A stretch of 64,000 nt of DNA from Bacillota bacterium (GCA_023444055.1 JAEZRV010000021.1:1-64000), one strand, 5' to 3'; positions 11,601-21,900 are shown, counted from the first letter of the stretch. Numbers and translations: made by a program. The notes: a model not told the origin generated them from the sequence alone.

Positions 11601-13562
11601 ACAGGCTTACAGGTTTCATCACATTATGATATTTATGTAGTATGTGTTGATACCTCTGGAAATATTATTGGTACACCTGCTATGGTTACGGCAGAGACCT
11701 CGAAGCTTAATATGGACAAAGTAGAGGTTGACCTTGCAATGAGTGCTATACTAAATACTACAACACAGATGGAATACAGCTTTGACTCAATTATTTGGAA
11801 GCCTTGTACAGCAACAAAAACAAGTATCACATATGATGCCGATGCTCAAATACTTGTTGTATATATGCGTGAAGCAGCAAATATAACTAATATGAGAACG
11901 CCTATTATATTAGCAAGAGCAGACGAAAGCGTTATTGATACTACATTAATAGACTATGATATTGCTGCGGGTAAGATAATAAATGATCCACTAAATAAAC
12001 CATATAATCCATTAAATAAACCAGCAATTAATTTGCAGTATAGGATTAATGGTGGTGAATGGAAGGCACTCAATGCAAATACTACTGTATCAAATGTAGT
12101 ATTTGAACAGGGAGATTTGGATGTCAGAACTGCTGCTACTGCTTCAGAGCTACCATCAGCTGCTAAGGCTGTAGTAAATATACCGGTACCAATGCCAGCA
12201 CCAGCACTCACATATAATGATACTGCAAATACAATTAGTGGTTTGCTAATCACTCATGAATACAGTGTTGATGATGGAAAATCATGGGTTAATGGTCTTA
12301 TAGCAGGTGACTTTGCAGGAACTAAAAAGGTTCTTATTAGAGAGAAAGCTACTAAGCATAAACTTGCAAGTACAGCACAGACAATTCAGTTTACAGCATG
12401 TGCGCTTAAGGTAGTTGCTTCACCAGCTAATGAAACAATTAAAAATAGTTTTGTAACAATAACATTTGAGGAAAATACCAATAAGCCAACATTGTCAGTA
12501 GCTGATTTTAAGAATAATTTCCAAGTTGGAACATGGGATGCTAGTGGCAACAGGCTTACAACAAGTGATTGGGGTACAGATATTGAATCTGTAAGTTGGA
12601 ATGCAGCAGGAAATGTAATTACTATTACTTATAAATCATTGGTAGGTGCTCCCAATATAGGTGATGAGATTAGACTCCTAAAGACATCAGGAATACAGAA
12701 TGATGCGTATGCTTTTGGAGACTATACTTCTGTAGGAAAACTGACAGGTAGCTTCCATACAGTGCCTGCAATAGAAAGCATTAAAGCGGTAAATAAGAAT
12801 AATGATGTTGGGTACTCTGCTGGAGAGCAACTGGTTATAACGTTTGATCAAGCAACGAACAGCTTAAAAGATAAGGTGGCTCTTGCAATTAATGCTTCAA
12901 ATATTGATAAGTATCTTAAGCTTACTGATTCAACAGGAAAAACTACTAAGTATTGGGGAACAAATATATTAGTAGAGTGGAAGGACTATACTAATCCTGT
13001 CAACAATGACGCTGACAATACTAACGACGTAGAAAGTAACAGAATATTAACTATAACCTTTAATGATCTCACGCTGAATTGGCTTGAAGTTGGTGATAAG
13101 ATTACAGTAGACCCAGCTTGGGGACTAACTGATGAAGACAAGACTACTGCTACTTGTAATACCAGTGCAATTGTTGGTGGAAGCTTTTCGCCAATACCAA
13201 CAATAAAAGATGTTTCTATGACAAATGGAGGTGTCCTAAATAAGACTGATGCTAATGATATAATTGTGATTACTTTTGACCAGCCTACAAACACTCCTGA
13301 GATATTGGCTAGTAATCTGATTAAGAACTTTACACTTCTTGCATCAGACGGAAAGACAGTTCACAGCTGGGGTGTACAGCCTGCTGGTAATATTACATGG
13401 AGTGATGGTGGCAGGAAATTAACTGTCAAGATTACTAGTACAACTGGTGCTACGGTAAAAGTTGGTGACAAGCTTACAATACTGGGCGCAGCAGGTATTA
13501 AGTCTGCTGATGGTGGTACTGCTTCTTGTGAAGATAGTTATCAAATTGGGGGTAACTATTAA
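2646..13562 (+). CDS. Giant repetitive SLH surface protein (3638 aa)
   Basis: Start placed at ATG 2646, 7 bases after gggaggga and followed by a signal peptide (MRKLLRPIAIVLVIAILLL); an upstream in-frame start at 2625 lacks a site. SLH modules lie near the N-terminus (about 45-200), then a beta-rich region and an Ig-like BIG2 domain (about 515-595, SSDNNIATVSDTGVITG). From about 728 to 2130 run 13 tandem repeats of about 108 residues with the pattern NY..P..GS..GTTKI...L...GATKW..KV.D...YT.G.DI.v..GQ.i.L.AVD..g.iKAY.dI.it...I. Four repeats of about 133 residues follow (9041-10620, LSGT...GGKTI.ITL...KRNALFDG), then two FN3-like and DUF4073-like segments and three C-terminal ITFDQ repeats (12405-13562). 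No catalytic domain seen. Probable giant wall-anchored stalk or adhesin; function unknown. Confidence 0.85.
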   Translation: MRKLLRPIAIVLVIAILLLTPFSTQTVMGASNISAGDSALLSKWSQLGLLDKGVSTAELYKPIQKIDFIGFVNYVLKPTKQADIGFNDVPKNSWYGKEVAKAVAAGYVANGDTNFYPFSNITRVEAAVMVAKVFGLELSDQKLLKKITDAEKLDADQLQAFGALVEKGYLTQISSGRYAPLGVLKLIDAMKMLDKCIGLVITSAGTVTKNVKGNMIINTSAVTLKKMEVSGDLIIGEGVADGNVSLENVTVKGKLIIRGGGPNSVIINSSAIDRDVIVEKYAGNVRVVAQGTTTIENTYLRSGGNLLESKLTTGKGFVNVIAEQAVAENQVAYLEGDYNNIQENKSNINVRLAGKSDKVTISEGTISSFTLVSGNVDTITTKASKSIIQLLSGIVNALNVEKNATGNRIDLDGVAKVSKINVAETTVINFIKGNVDTLTLEPTAEDTYLGMKENAFIKNIVASAAATITGTGSIDNLYVYADNVRAEIKPDSVYIANGVASDINGTIIDSTNQSVAFSVPNNMSVQVKGTEKIPISEANIADIKFTYISSDNNIATVSDTGVITGVNIGTTKVYVTGQYMNYNVKTATIDVTVTSDNVTAPGTLEINPESGEAGTKADFTLTYTAGDNMSNGTVVIKLPNGFSAFVSDTVSIDGGAEINLLASQIPNIQTLSFTNLNLTEGDKIIVYLRNRVVPTGGHYVFTTVSDSDSTGPRAPISGQENAEFVSDSLRILVQDTNYSVPVYGSKGGTTKIANLSFAGFTGATKWLIKVQDNAFTAPEFEDILPAAEYIEYTAGQDIIAIAGQHLMLAAVDASNEVKAYKDITITSSMITPYSAGILVPVTNYSSPVNGVRANAVRIVNLDLSDITGATKWMYRVQDTATSNVYVDSKFVDAKEYTAGDDILVNANQYILLAAVDSSENVKAYTDIKVTSNMVSQPAGSLEQDSNFSVPTYGATVNTIKIETLSKADSADFADIDKWMYVTLANQPVIPAKGAATAEFERYTEGKTFSQYTAGGDITVSAGNHLILVGVKTDGALNKILAYVDLTIDATQIRQADVIEIPDINFAAPAIGSKAGTTMFPDLNFNTSATGTTIPTDAVKYMIKVQDTALASVPQSNSVLSGAINCVENQDIAITAGQHLILLATDANGKIKAYKDIVISNSQIRPADALKLLTPNDYTLPAAGTDVGTTKIVLSANGIPGFTKWIYIIGDAAFAVPYKGSILTSDPNITVTDYASGSDIKVSVGKHILIVAVDSAGKTLAYLDETISATQIKQPQASILKSNSEVGANENYNYSDPEPGQTGGTTRITTLNTLGIQGATKWLYKVVDSSVVVTVPDYNSVISGLLPYIIGDSITISDGQRLILYAADSANRIKAYKDITITSAQIRTPSAALLVSNTNYSAPTPGSSEGKTMIASLSFAGLTGSDNSWSWMYAVGDKMFSAPTKDSSATSIAGVDVLTTTTQISAKAGQYILLLAVDGSNNIKAYANIYVYASGIRPYNADVIPATSYNLTKGKNEGTTCFDKLDLIGIVDAKNWMIKVQEKPFDVPAKDLALTGSTLYSLGSDINIKTGWHILLLATDTLNRVKAYADITVTKDKIQSPYATLLTENTNYTIPEPGSVAGTTTLMLSDTGIQKAAGEVVVWKYKTGTQALSIPLLEQDASSTTEWTTYTSGGAISISSGNSLLIVATINNKIVAYKQFTISATQIKPIDAPLLVINSNYTAPTAGSKPGTTKINDLKLIGVAGATKWQVKVVDAAQVTTQTLDSVFTTPTNYTSGDDIAVKENQYVVLAAVDANGKVKAYSNILITSANINPPLANKLVSGLNYTTPKYGTTTGTTSIYVSPEGINGCDNFVVKVTNSASDIIAGQAITTVAGTGSTYSDFRNYTSGSDIAVSAGQYVTLIAIDVDNGNKALAYENIIITEANIRPGNAVLLQNPQNYSTLQPGSGVGTTKFTELTFVGVAGATKWIVKVTDNNIEVPMINSSVEGATGYDANKDISVKEGQYVSLYAVDETGRIKGYVCIPVLADNVRGVAPLLTLDTNYSLPEPGSQLNKTKIATLSLPTGATDWKYSVQDSSPEIVVKDQLLSGLTTYTQGADISALEGQHLILYATDSSSHIKAYADILLTAGNIRNVEITLAGTAISIPMGEGNIVSGGRTIIVKLAYGVWQDDILSNTTKRNALFDGFIASGIEQAQWGKVLTILKNEGTAAAVMNTAKDTITITLSETAAYNITDTQVISLTVKPETGLIKNATKAATSINSVKIAADVIAQLSGTAVPSIGEGDIVVGQKQLIITLTNGKFALDVASDADKRNAIFDGIKTSSSDTTMWDKVITALKAAGETAIIRNSSNKITITLPAVSDYNISMNETISVTVPYKTIAGDEILVDAIKDVAIATKITIASNSTAVLSGTMLSTTVSETDILTGGKTLKITLSDGQWVTDIKTNETKRNALFSGLVATTDAASWAKVVTALKAAGQYAIERTDNYTVTITLPSVSGFNIAANQYITMTIPATCMIGGIANLAISDTISIGVVATATLSGTSIASTFDEAAVRAGGKTIVITLSGATWVNDINTNTTVKNALFDGFKADVESSEWAKVVANLKGSSITKTSANVITITMPAVPDYNITALKQVVSITITSAAAIGTVFDIQSTNTMNINYTAPTAAKIVEVRGDSKTYKLGSVIQIKVVYDTEVDVSGTPTLTLETGTTDGIASYKSGSGTKELLFEYTVKSGDINKDLDYVATNSLSALGASIINSGTNVNAITTLPKPGAANIGSLSYTSNMLVDAVAPKLVSGYPKVGTKTEQTADVIVKLDEASSVYFVTVLDDINNSVPTAEQVRGGLNAAGTQVSAGMLGTVSVFENIEGTLEISNLSAYIDYTVYMVAVDSVGNVGAVTAFDFKTADTTAPQFVVGYPKQDITTFDSLINILIKANEDGNAYMIALPTGSNAPTNAQVKAFKNASDVAVATNLRATAAITKDTEVKLPVTGLQVSSHYDIYVVCVDTSGNIIGTPAMVTAETSKLNMDKVEVDLAMSAILNTTTQMEYSFDSIIWKPCTATKTSITYDADAQILVVYMREAANITNMRTPIILARADESVIDTTLIDYDIAAGKIINDPLNKPYNPLNKPAINLQYRINGGEWKALNANTTVSNVVFEQGDLDVRTAATASELPSAAKAVVNIPVPMPAPALTYNDTANTISGLLITHEYSVDDGKSWVNGLIAGDFAGTKKVLIREKATKHKLASTAQTIQFTACALKVVASPANETIKNSFVTITFEENTNKPTLSVADFKNNFQVGTWDASGNRLTTSDWGTDIESVSWNAAGNVITITYKSLVGAPNIGDEIRLLKTSGIQNDAYAFGDYTSVGKLTGSFHTVPAIESIKAVNKNNDVGYSAGEQLVITFDQATNSLKDKVALAINASNIDKYLKLTDSTGKTTKYWGTNILVEWKDYTNPVNNDADNTNDVESNRILTITFNDLTLNWLEVGDKITVDPAWGLTDEDKTTATCNTSAIVGGSFSPIPTIKDVSMTNGGVLNKTDANDIIVITFDQPTNTPEILASNLIKNFTLLASDGKTVHSWGVQPAGNITWSDGGRKLTVKITSTTGATVKVGDKLTILGAAGIKSADGGTASCEDSYQIGGNY

Positions 13563-13638
13563 GGAATATCGTATTATTTTAAATGCTAGAAGAATTGAGA
13601 TTTTAGATTAATTGATTAAATAAGTAAAACTTAAAAAT

Positions 13639-13674
13639 GCCTAATTTCACTTTTCGTGGGGTTAGGTGTTTTTA
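13639..13674 (+). terminator. Rho-independent terminator
   Basis: A hairpin pairs CCTAATTTCAC with CGTGGGGTTAGG (two G-T wobbles) around a TTTT loop and is followed by TTTTTAT. It closes the transcription unit of the giant surface protein. Confidence 0.7.
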
Positions 13675-13731
13675 TGTTAAACCCTTTCTTTACGTTTTCT
13701 TTACAACTTCCACCCAACTGTAAGTAAATAA

Positions 13732-13740
13732 TGCTATAAT
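13732..13740 (+). promoter_or_regulatory. Probable extended -10 promoter
   Basis: TGCTATAAT is a perfect extended -10 element (TGnTATAAT), 85 bases before the next start codon and just downstream of a terminator. No good -35 hexamer stands 17 bases upstream, which extended -10 promoters tolerate. Expected to drive the gene at 13825. Confidence 0.5.
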
Positions 13741-13824
13741 GACGATATAATTTTAGGAAAAAAGTCAAACACTATAGGCTTTTAACTAAATTGACTTTAG
13801 TAATTATACTTTCGGGGGTATTTT

Positions 13825-16800
13825 ATGAAGACTAAATTAAGGCTGTTATCTGTAATTCTGATTTTAAGTATGATTTTCCCAATATGTTCAGGGATAGTTC
13901 AACCGGCTTTTGCGGCTACGCCCATTAAAGTTTACATAGATAGCTATAATAAGAGTACAGGAGTTGTGGACATACATTGGGATCCAGTAGCAAATGTGAC
14001 TAGCGGTACTATTGAATATAATATACCAAATGGTACAACTTATCAAAATGTTGTATTGCCTATTGATGTAACTAAAAATTCGGCTTCAATATCAGGAATG
14101 CAGGCAGATATTATATATGATTTTAAAGTTACACTGGTTAATAGCAGCGCACAGACCTATGTTGGAAGACTGTATTTTTTACCACAAGTTTCATTTCGTG
14201 CAGAACAGGTAGAACAGCAGTCTGTGACAATACCTGGTGGTGGTGTGGAAACTGGTGACTACCCTTCAATAAAGCTTATATGGAATATGCCTCGTGTTTT
14301 TAATAATGCAACAAATACTATTCAATACGCAAATGAAAGTGCAGTACTGGCTCAGATAGATGGAAGCATTAAGTATTTGAATTTTAGCATAAACATAACA
14401 GGTGGCGAATCACTGGCCAATGTTATTTTAACAATGAGTGATAACGGTACATATACAGCTAAAGTATCAGGTGAAACGCAAAATACAGAACATTCTGATG
14501 TAAAGTGGGATAGCTCTACAGGTCAATGCTCATTTTATTTACTGGGGGTTAAAGATAAAGTAGCCGTAATTCCTTCCAGAAGTGATATCTTGGCGAATGC
14601 AGTAAATGCAGAAACAGGATTGTCTACCTTACCGCAGGCTATTGCATTAGCTGGTGATAATCAATATGTTTTAGCACATCAGGAAATACTTCCAGGTACA
14701 ATTTATAAAATGAGTATGAACACATTATTTGTTGACAGTGATAAGAATTATGTTGGAACTGTTGCGGATGGTTTAGCTGAAAATCCACTGTTAGGGTCCA
14801 CAGACTATACATATACTCCAATTAGATTTCAATTGACAAAGGATACATTTGATACTGTGTACGTACGCATATACCGCATTAACCAGGGTGGTGTAAATAT
14901 GCCTAAATTGTACTATGAGGTTCAGACAAGTAATGTACCTTCATCACAGGACACAAGCTGGACAAGAAAAAAGAAGCTAGATGATTCATATTTTGATGGA
15001 GAATATGAAATAACAGGTGTAGATGGAATTAATTCAAAAAATACCTTATATTATAGAGTTGTTGTAAAGTCAGATAGTGTATCAGATAGAATACAGTCAT
15101 TAAACCTTGCATATAAAATGGAGGATGATACTGCAAGACCTCCTGTTCCGAAGAATATAGATGTAATAGGTGTAGATTTGGCATTGCCAACTGCTGCTAG
15201 TGGTATTACTGATAATTCTTCTGACGTTATAATATCATGGGACAAACCAAGTAATTGGGATCAAATAAAAGGAAATCTTACAAATGACATATATTTTCAC
15301 TTTTTATTAAATATAGATGCTGAGGAACTTAACTTAGAACCAACTCCTTATTTGGAGGCAAACGGTAAAAGTTATGGAATGTTTCCTGTTAAATACAGAC
15401 TTGTGAAATATATAAGTGCTAATTCTCCAAATATTGATGATTCGGGTGATAAGCTGGTTTATAAATTTAATGGATTTGATCTATTTAAAGGGGAAGATGA
15501 GAATGGTAATCCATTAACTATAACTAATGATGAAAGCTATCCTACATATTTTCTTCCAAATAAAACATATTATTTGCAGATGTATACAACAAAGGCTGCT
15601 AATAGAGGAGCAACTTACGATAGCACTATAATGTCTGAAAAGTCATTGGTTTCCAGCTTTACAACACTAACATCCTCAGGTAGGGATGTTCCAAATCCCA
15701 ATAATCTTGAATTGGTTGAAACTATTGTAAAACCTAGCAGTGTAACAGATCCTGCGGAGGCAACAGTAAAAATCAGGTTTAATAACCTGGATATAGATTG
15801 GAGCAATTATACTACTAAGCACAGCGAAAAAGATGAGATTATTTATGATTTATACATGAGTAATAGAACTGAAAAAAGTTCATTTAAACTAATTGGTACA
15901 ACAGACACAACAAGTGTACTGGAAGATGTTGCGTTTACTAAGCAAACCTTGGGCACAACTACTTGGGTATATGCTACAATTAATAAGTTTACTGCAAGTA
16001 ATAGTGTGGCTTCTTTTGGATATTCTCTGTCACCTAATGCTACTTACTATTTCATGGTTAAAGTAAGGCTAAGAATGGTAAATGAACAGGATGAAAAGCA
16101 GTCAATAGAAACTGTACTATTGCCTGTTACTACTCCTAGAGCCGGAGAACTTCTACCGGATGAAACAGCCCAAAGACCGCTGGCTCCAATAGATTTCTCT
16201 ATTGCAACAGATGTAGATGGCAATCCAATGATTTCAGGACAGACTGTTACATTTGAGTGGACTGTTAATGAGAATGCAGCACAGTACAATCTAATCTCAA
16301 CTACAGATAAGGTTGAAGCAGATACCGCAGACACTGAAATTTTACCTGACGGTATTTATCAGAGCTTTATTAGGTCATTTGGAAATAAGGATAATAATAT
16401 TGATAATAATGAAACAAAATTAACATTAAATCCTAGTGTTAATCCATTGCCAGGGAATTTTGAGTACAACAGTGTAACAAAAAAATGCAGGTATACAATA
16501 GATACATGGTTATATCCGAACAAAATTTATTATTTTAGCATTAGAGCTGAGATTGTAAATGCTTCAGGTTCTAAAACAAGTGTCTGGGTTTCAATACCTG
16601 TAACTACATCATTGATAGAGAGCCCTTCAAATTTCCAGGTTGTGAATGACTGTGAATTAGCTTTCTATTGGTTTGATACAACTCCGGGTATGACAACAGA
16701 TAATTATTCAATATTGCTTAAAAAATCAACTGAAAGCAAATATGTTACACTTCCTAAAGCAGACTATAAAATAGTAAAAGATGAAAGTGTATATTATGGG

Positions 16801-18762
16801 CGATTGTTTGAACTTAAAGCAGATACAACCTATGACATTAAGGTTATAAGGATGACAAACAATGAAAACTTGAGTAATCTTCGAATGACTACTAGAAACG
16901 ATTATTATGAAATAGACTTAAAATGGCAAGGCAACGCTATTGATGAATATTCTGGTTTTGAGATTGCTGTTAAAACAGCAGAAGACAGCAATTATGCTGT
17001 GCTGAATAACGATTCTGATTTAGAAAAATTTGTTGATATATCAACGCATACTTACCCATATTATATTGAAAAGCAGAATAGCCAATTAAATACTAACTAT
17101 TATACATATAATGCCAGAATAAAACTAGTACCAACAATATTACCAGATGGGTCTGTGGAGCATCGTCCTTTAAAACCAAATACAAAGTACTTTATAAAGG
17201 TGAGAGCGGTTAAAAAGGATTCTTCTAACTTAACAGCAGTTACTCCTTCAAAATATGTGGGTCCTGTAGATACTAGAACTGAATTCAATCAAGAAGACTA
17301 TGATAAAGAGGACAATAATACAAATATTTCCGCTAAATTCCTAGACTTAATTGAAAAGCTTGAACAGGAGCCATATTGGGAAATCGGTTCAGGCAATGGT
17401 TCAGTAAATAAAATATATGTAAGAGATGATAAAGTTAAGGATCTACTTGAACAAGCAGGAAAGTTCTCGTGCACAATAGATGTATCTAATAGTGCAAGCT
17501 ATATATATATGGATGAGGTTTACTTAGCAAAGGATATTTTAGATGCTATAAAGAGCAATGATAAAAGTGTGATAATCAAATGTAAGAATGTTGAATACAC
17601 AATACGACCAGGTACCTTTGATACAAATAATATGAAGGAGTTTAAGAGTGCACTAGAAGGTGCTAAAGATACTAAAGATGACGATGCTGCAGATGTATTC
17701 TTGAAACTCAATAATACTCAGAGTACAAGTGCCCAGCCGAGTATACCTGCAAATACTACAATCGCATCAAAAATGAATGTCTTTTCTGCGCAGGCTGTTG
17801 CAAGTACAAAGACAAATGATGCAATAAATGAACTGATAAAAAATCAACTATATAATGAAAAGACAGGTCTTGTGCAAAAAAAGGTAGCAGTTATTAAGAA
17901 TCCAAATAATACAAAAACTCAAGGAGATGTTAAAGAAACCGAAGTTCTTAAATATCTAAATAAACTTTATGATGAAGTTAAGAGTGAACTGTCATATTAT
18001 TTAGAGGATACATTAGAAGGTGCAGGGTATAAAGAGGGTGTGCTTACTGATACTTATAGTATTTCAAAATTCAGCTCTCCATTAGGTGTAAGGATGCCAT
18101 ATAAATCTGATACAATTTCAAATCCATATGTAGTATATGGGAATTCTGCAAGCTGGCAGAAGCTGACTAATAATTTGAAATATAATAATGGATATTTGAA
18201 CTACTTTGTAACTAGTACCGGGAAATATGTAATTCTTTCATCAAAGGATGTTTCAGCTACGGTTAGTGACGATAGTGCCGCAAAGCCTTATATAGCAAAG
18301 CTTGCATCAAATTATGACTTGACTGCTGTATTTCCTGGAATAGATGCTTCATTTAATTCAGATTTAAACGTAACTGTAAAAGAAAGCATTTTATTATATG
18401 AATTAATCTCAGAGTCAACAGTTGATGGACAAACTGATATTAAGACAAAAGCAAAAGCATATGGAATTGATAAAGTCATAAACATTACGAATGTTAATAG
18501 AAACATTACAAGACAAGAGGCGGCTGCAGTTATAATTAAGCTATATTGTCAAAGGACAGGCACAGATTATAATAAATTAAAGGTTACCTTTAATAAAACA
18601 ATAAATGATGACAAAGAAATAACGGGAAAATATGCAATGCCAGTGTACCTTAGTTTGAAAATGGAGCTAATGATACTCGATTCAAGCAGTAAATTTTATC
18701 CGACACAAGCAATAACTAGAGCACAATTCATAACAGTGCTTCAAAAAATGCTGGATGCATAA
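13825..18762 (+). CDS. Secreted FN3-like / SLH surface protein (1645 aa)
   Basis: Signal peptide MKTKLRLLSVILILSMIF...PAFAA, then a long array of divergent fibronectin type III-like modules (for example about 33-118, 430-560, 625-770, 790-930 and 935-1160) with tryptophan and tyrosine landmarks such as IDIHWDP, NKTYYLQMYT and NTKYFIKVRAV. Residues about 1180-1290 form a module also present in the next gene (VYLAKDILDAIK...VEYTIRPGTF). The C-terminus (about 1472-1645) holds SLH-like modules (NITRQEAAAVIIKL, AITRAQFITVLQKM). Start at ATG 13825 with cgggggt upstream. Likely wall-associated structural or adhesive protein, paralogous in architecture to its downstream neighbour. Confidence 0.85.
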   Translation: MKTKLRLLSVILILSMIFPICSGIVQPAFAATPIKVYIDSYNKSTGVVDIHWDPVANVTSGTIEYNIPNGTTYQNVVLPIDVTKNSASISGMQADIIYDFKVTLVNSSAQTYVGRLYFLPQVSFRAEQVEQQSVTIPGGGVETGDYPSIKLIWNMPRVFNNATNTIQYANESAVLAQIDGSIKYLNFSINITGGESLANVILTMSDNGTYTAKVSGETQNTEHSDVKWDSSTGQCSFYLLGVKDKVAVIPSRSDILANAVNAETGLSTLPQAIALAGDNQYVLAHQEILPGTIYKMSMNTLFVDSDKNYVGTVADGLAENPLLGSTDYTYTPIRFQLTKDTFDTVYVRIYRINQGGVNMPKLYYEVQTSNVPSSQDTSWTRKKKLDDSYFDGEYEITGVDGINSKNTLYYRVVVKSDSVSDRIQSLNLAYKMEDDTARPPVPKNIDVIGVDLALPTAASGITDNSSDVIISWDKPSNWDQIKGNLTNDIYFHFLLNIDAEELNLEPTPYLEANGKSYGMFPVKYRLVKYISANSPNIDDSGDKLVYKFNGFDLFKGEDENGNPLTITNDESYPTYFLPNKTYYLQMYTTKAANRGATYDSTIMSEKSLVSSFTTLTSSGRDVPNPNNLELVETIVKPSSVTDPAEATVKIRFNNLDIDWSNYTTKHSEKDEIIYDLYMSNRTEKSSFKLIGTTDTTSVLEDVAFTKQTLGTTTWVYATINKFTASNSVASFGYSLSPNATYYFMVKVRLRMVNEQDEKQSIETVLLPVTTPRAGELLPDETAQRPLAPIDFSIATDVDGNPMISGQTVTFEWTVNENAAQYNLISTTDKVEADTADTEILPDGIYQSFIRSFGNKDNNIDNNETKLTLNPSVNPLPGNFEYNSVTKKCRYTIDTWLYPNKIYYFSIRAEIVNASGSKTSVWVSIPVTTSLIESPSNFQVVNDCELAFYWFDTTPGMTTDNYSILLKKSTESKYVTLPKADYKIVKDESVYYGRLFELKADTTYDIKVIRMTNNENLSNLRMTTRNDYYEIDLKWQGNAIDEYSGFEIAVKTAEDSNYAVLNNDSDLEKFVDISTHTYPYYIEKQNSQLNTNYYTYNARIKLVPTILPDGSVEHRPLKPNTKYFIKVRAVKKDSSNLTAVTPSKYVGPVDTRTEFNQEDYDKEDNNTNISAKFLDLIEKLEQEPYWEIGSGNGSVNKIYVRDDKVKDLLEQAGKFSCTIDVSNSASYIYMDEVYLAKDILDAIKSNDKSVIIKCKNVEYTIRPGTFDTNNMKEFKSALEGAKDTKDDDAADVFLKLNNTQSTSAQPSIPANTTIASKMNVFSAQAVASTKTNDAINELIKNQLYNEKTGLVQKKVAVIKNPNNTKTQGDVKETEVLKYLNKLYDEVKSELSYYLEDTLEGAGYKEGVLTDTYSISKFSSPLGVRMPYKSDTISNPYVVYGNSASWQKLTNNLKYNNGYLNYFVTSTGKYVILSSKDVSATVSDDSAAKPYIAKLASNYDLTAVFPGIDASFNSDLNVTVKESILLYELISESTVDGQTDIKTKAKAYGIDKVINITNVNRNITRQEAAAVIIKLYCQRTGTDYNKLKVTFNKTINDDKEITGKYAMPVYLSLKMELMILDSSSKFYPTQAITRAQFITVLQKMLDA

Positions 18763-18931
18763 ATGTACTATTATAATAAAAATATTAATTTAAAGATGTA
18801 TAAGGCTTAATTGTAATAGGCTGTTTGCATAAATAATTAGATTATTATGATTTATACATAAGATACCAGAATAATAAATAAAATTTGTCCAAGTAATTAC
18901 AAAATGTTATCTACTAAGGAGAGTATGTAGA

Positions 18932-21900
18932 ATGAAAACAAACAGAATACTAGCAACAATAATGTTAGTAACATTTTTTATAACATCATATGGTGCAAAT
19001 TTAGCTTTAGGGGCTGGGATTCCTGATCAACCTGCACCGAGCGCACTAGGGATAACAGCGTTGTATCCTAATGTTGAAAAACCTATTGGGTATAGCTCGG
19101 CAGATGGAGGTGCATCTGGATTCTATGCTGACATTGGTTGGAATGCTGTTGATAATCCTCAAGGGATATCTACTACAGGAAAATATGTAAATATATATTT
19201 GCAGGAGTCTCCGAAGGGTTATAGGACTGCTAAGCCTGTATTTTTAAAAGAGAAGGATTTACCCGCAGGCACCACTCCTGTACGAATGAGGAACCTAAAT
19301 TCAGGTACAGTTTATACTGCAAATGCAAAAGCATATTACGAATATACTGATGCACTTGGTACGAATACATACAAGTCAAATGAATCGGTTAGTTCTAATA
19401 CAGTTAAATTTCTTACAGATATCAATGTCCAATGTGAAACAACAGGTACTAATAAATTCAAAATAACATGGGACGATGTATGGAATGATGGCAAGAGAAT
19501 TAATTACAAGCTGTATGTTTCAGAGAATGCTGATTTTACAAATACTCTCCCAATTCATATATCTAAGAATGAAATTGGACTAAATGGTCCGGTCTTTGTA
19601 AATGAGGAAAAAGGAACTCTTACATACGAACATAATGTTAATGATGCAGGAAGAGTATTTTATGTCAAAGTTGTACCAGATCTTACTGATTCTGAAATAG
19701 TAAGAACAGAAGAACCTACAACAATTTTAGTCAGCACATATATTTTAGCGAAAACGACAAAAATGGCTATAACTGATGCTGGCATAATATGGAAACTGGA
19801 TTGGAGCCCTGTTGTTACAGGTATTTCTTCTTCAGATGTAAAGGTTTCCTATCAGATTGACAAATATATAGGTAATGTTCCTATTCCTATGCTTATTGAA
19901 GAAAGTACTACAACCTTTATAACAGTTCCTCTAGGTGAGGAAGTCAGTTATTATTTGATTCGAGCATCTGTCACTAGAGATGGTCATAATGTATATCCTG
20001 ATAGTGTTAGCATAGTATCAGACAAAATTACTCTTCAGGATGAAAAAGTTTCATCGACACCAACTATACCTGAGATTGTTTCGGAATTCCAAGATTCAGC
20101 AGGTAATGTGATAATTACATATTCAGATATACTCAATGTAGATAATACTGTTAAAACAAAAGGAGAGCTAGGAACAAATACAGCGACAGTACTTTGGAGA
20201 GTACCTAAAAAAGCAGATGGCACTATTGACAAGGATGTTCTTTATGATATTTGGTTAATAGAAGACCCTAATACAATAGATGAACCAGCAACTGATACTC
20301 TTATTCAGTCATCCTTTGCACCTAACGAAACAAATTATGTAGTAGATTCTGCAGATAATAACAAGGTTATCGGTTATAAGTATAAACTTGATGGACTTAC
20401 TCCAAACCATACCTACTACTTTAAAATAGTTGCAAAAAAATATTTTGCAGAAAAAATTGATGATGTTATTCAGAATGTAGAGCATGCATCAGCTCCTGCT
20501 TTAAAGGTAATTATTACTCTGTCAGGCGGAGCAATTGATACTCCTTTAATTCCAGACAATCCTCCTCTTCAGATTAGGAAGAAGAATGATGGAGTCAGTA
20601 ATATGATTACTGACACTAGCGTAACCATTCAATTAAAAAATAGATGGTATGAGATATTTGATCAAGTAAAAGGTGAATGGTCATATGATGATAATAAATC
20701 AAGAGCGGATAAAACATCATTAAATGATACACCACCATATAATCCTGTTACAACACCACCTGATGATATTGCATATAGAAAGGTTACATATGGTGATGGA
20801 ATTACATTATCAGTAGGTTGTCAGGAATATTATGAAGGAATAGACATTACAACAATAGATGACTATGTGCTTAAAGGGGTTTCTACAGATGCAAATGATG
20901 AAAGAGAGGATGCAACATTAAATGCACCTGAAAATATTCCTACTGATACGGTTGCAGCGATATATGCCAAGCATAATGTAGTAATCCCTGTAAACGAACT
21001 TAAACCAAATACAACATATATACTTTGGGTGAGAGCTGTCAGAGATTCTGCAAACCCAGAAGAATCCTTGGTTTCAGATGTGTCTAACCCAATTGTATTT
21101 ACTACTTTGCCATCACCTACACAGATTGTAGAGAAACCAATAGTGCCATCCTTTAACTATACTTATGCTGCTGACACTTATATTGATTTGGGCTGGGAGT
21201 TAGTAGATGGAAACACTTACTACATTAAATATGGCACAGTGGATGATCCGAATAGGGCAGGTGCCCCAATAACTGTTACTACCAGCCAGATAAAGGATTC
21301 TGGTGTGGATTATATCCGAATTCCTGGACTAAAACCTAAAACACAGTATTATTTCTGGATTCAGGCAGAAGCCTTTAGCCAAGACCTTACAGAGAGTAAA
21401 AAATCAGAATGGAGTGATTCGTTACTAGTAGAAACTCTGAAAGAGGTGCCGCCTACGACACCAAGAGGCTTCGGTACAAAAGAGAAAACAAAAAATAGTA
21501 TTACATTTGAATGGGTACAAGAGGCTAATCTTGAATACATTCTAGAGGTTGCAGGTGGAATAGACTACAAAGATGTTAAACAGTACAAGGTTGGAGCTGT
21601 ATCTGAATTCAAGGTAGAGGGACTTACATCAAACTTCAGGTATTTTGCAAGATTGTATGCATATGACCCTGCAAAAGATTTAACTTCTGTGCCTACTCAG
21701 AGTATTAGCGTCAGAACCTTGAGAAGTAGTGATGACTACGATTCTGATCAGGATGTAGATAATGTTATAAGTGGTGAGTTTATTGATAAGGCAGACAAGG
21801 TTGTAGGTGGAACATGGACTGTTAAAATAGTAGGTGTTAATGCAGATAGATTGATTTATGCAATGAGTACAGATAACAAGCTGGATTATACCGTTGATGT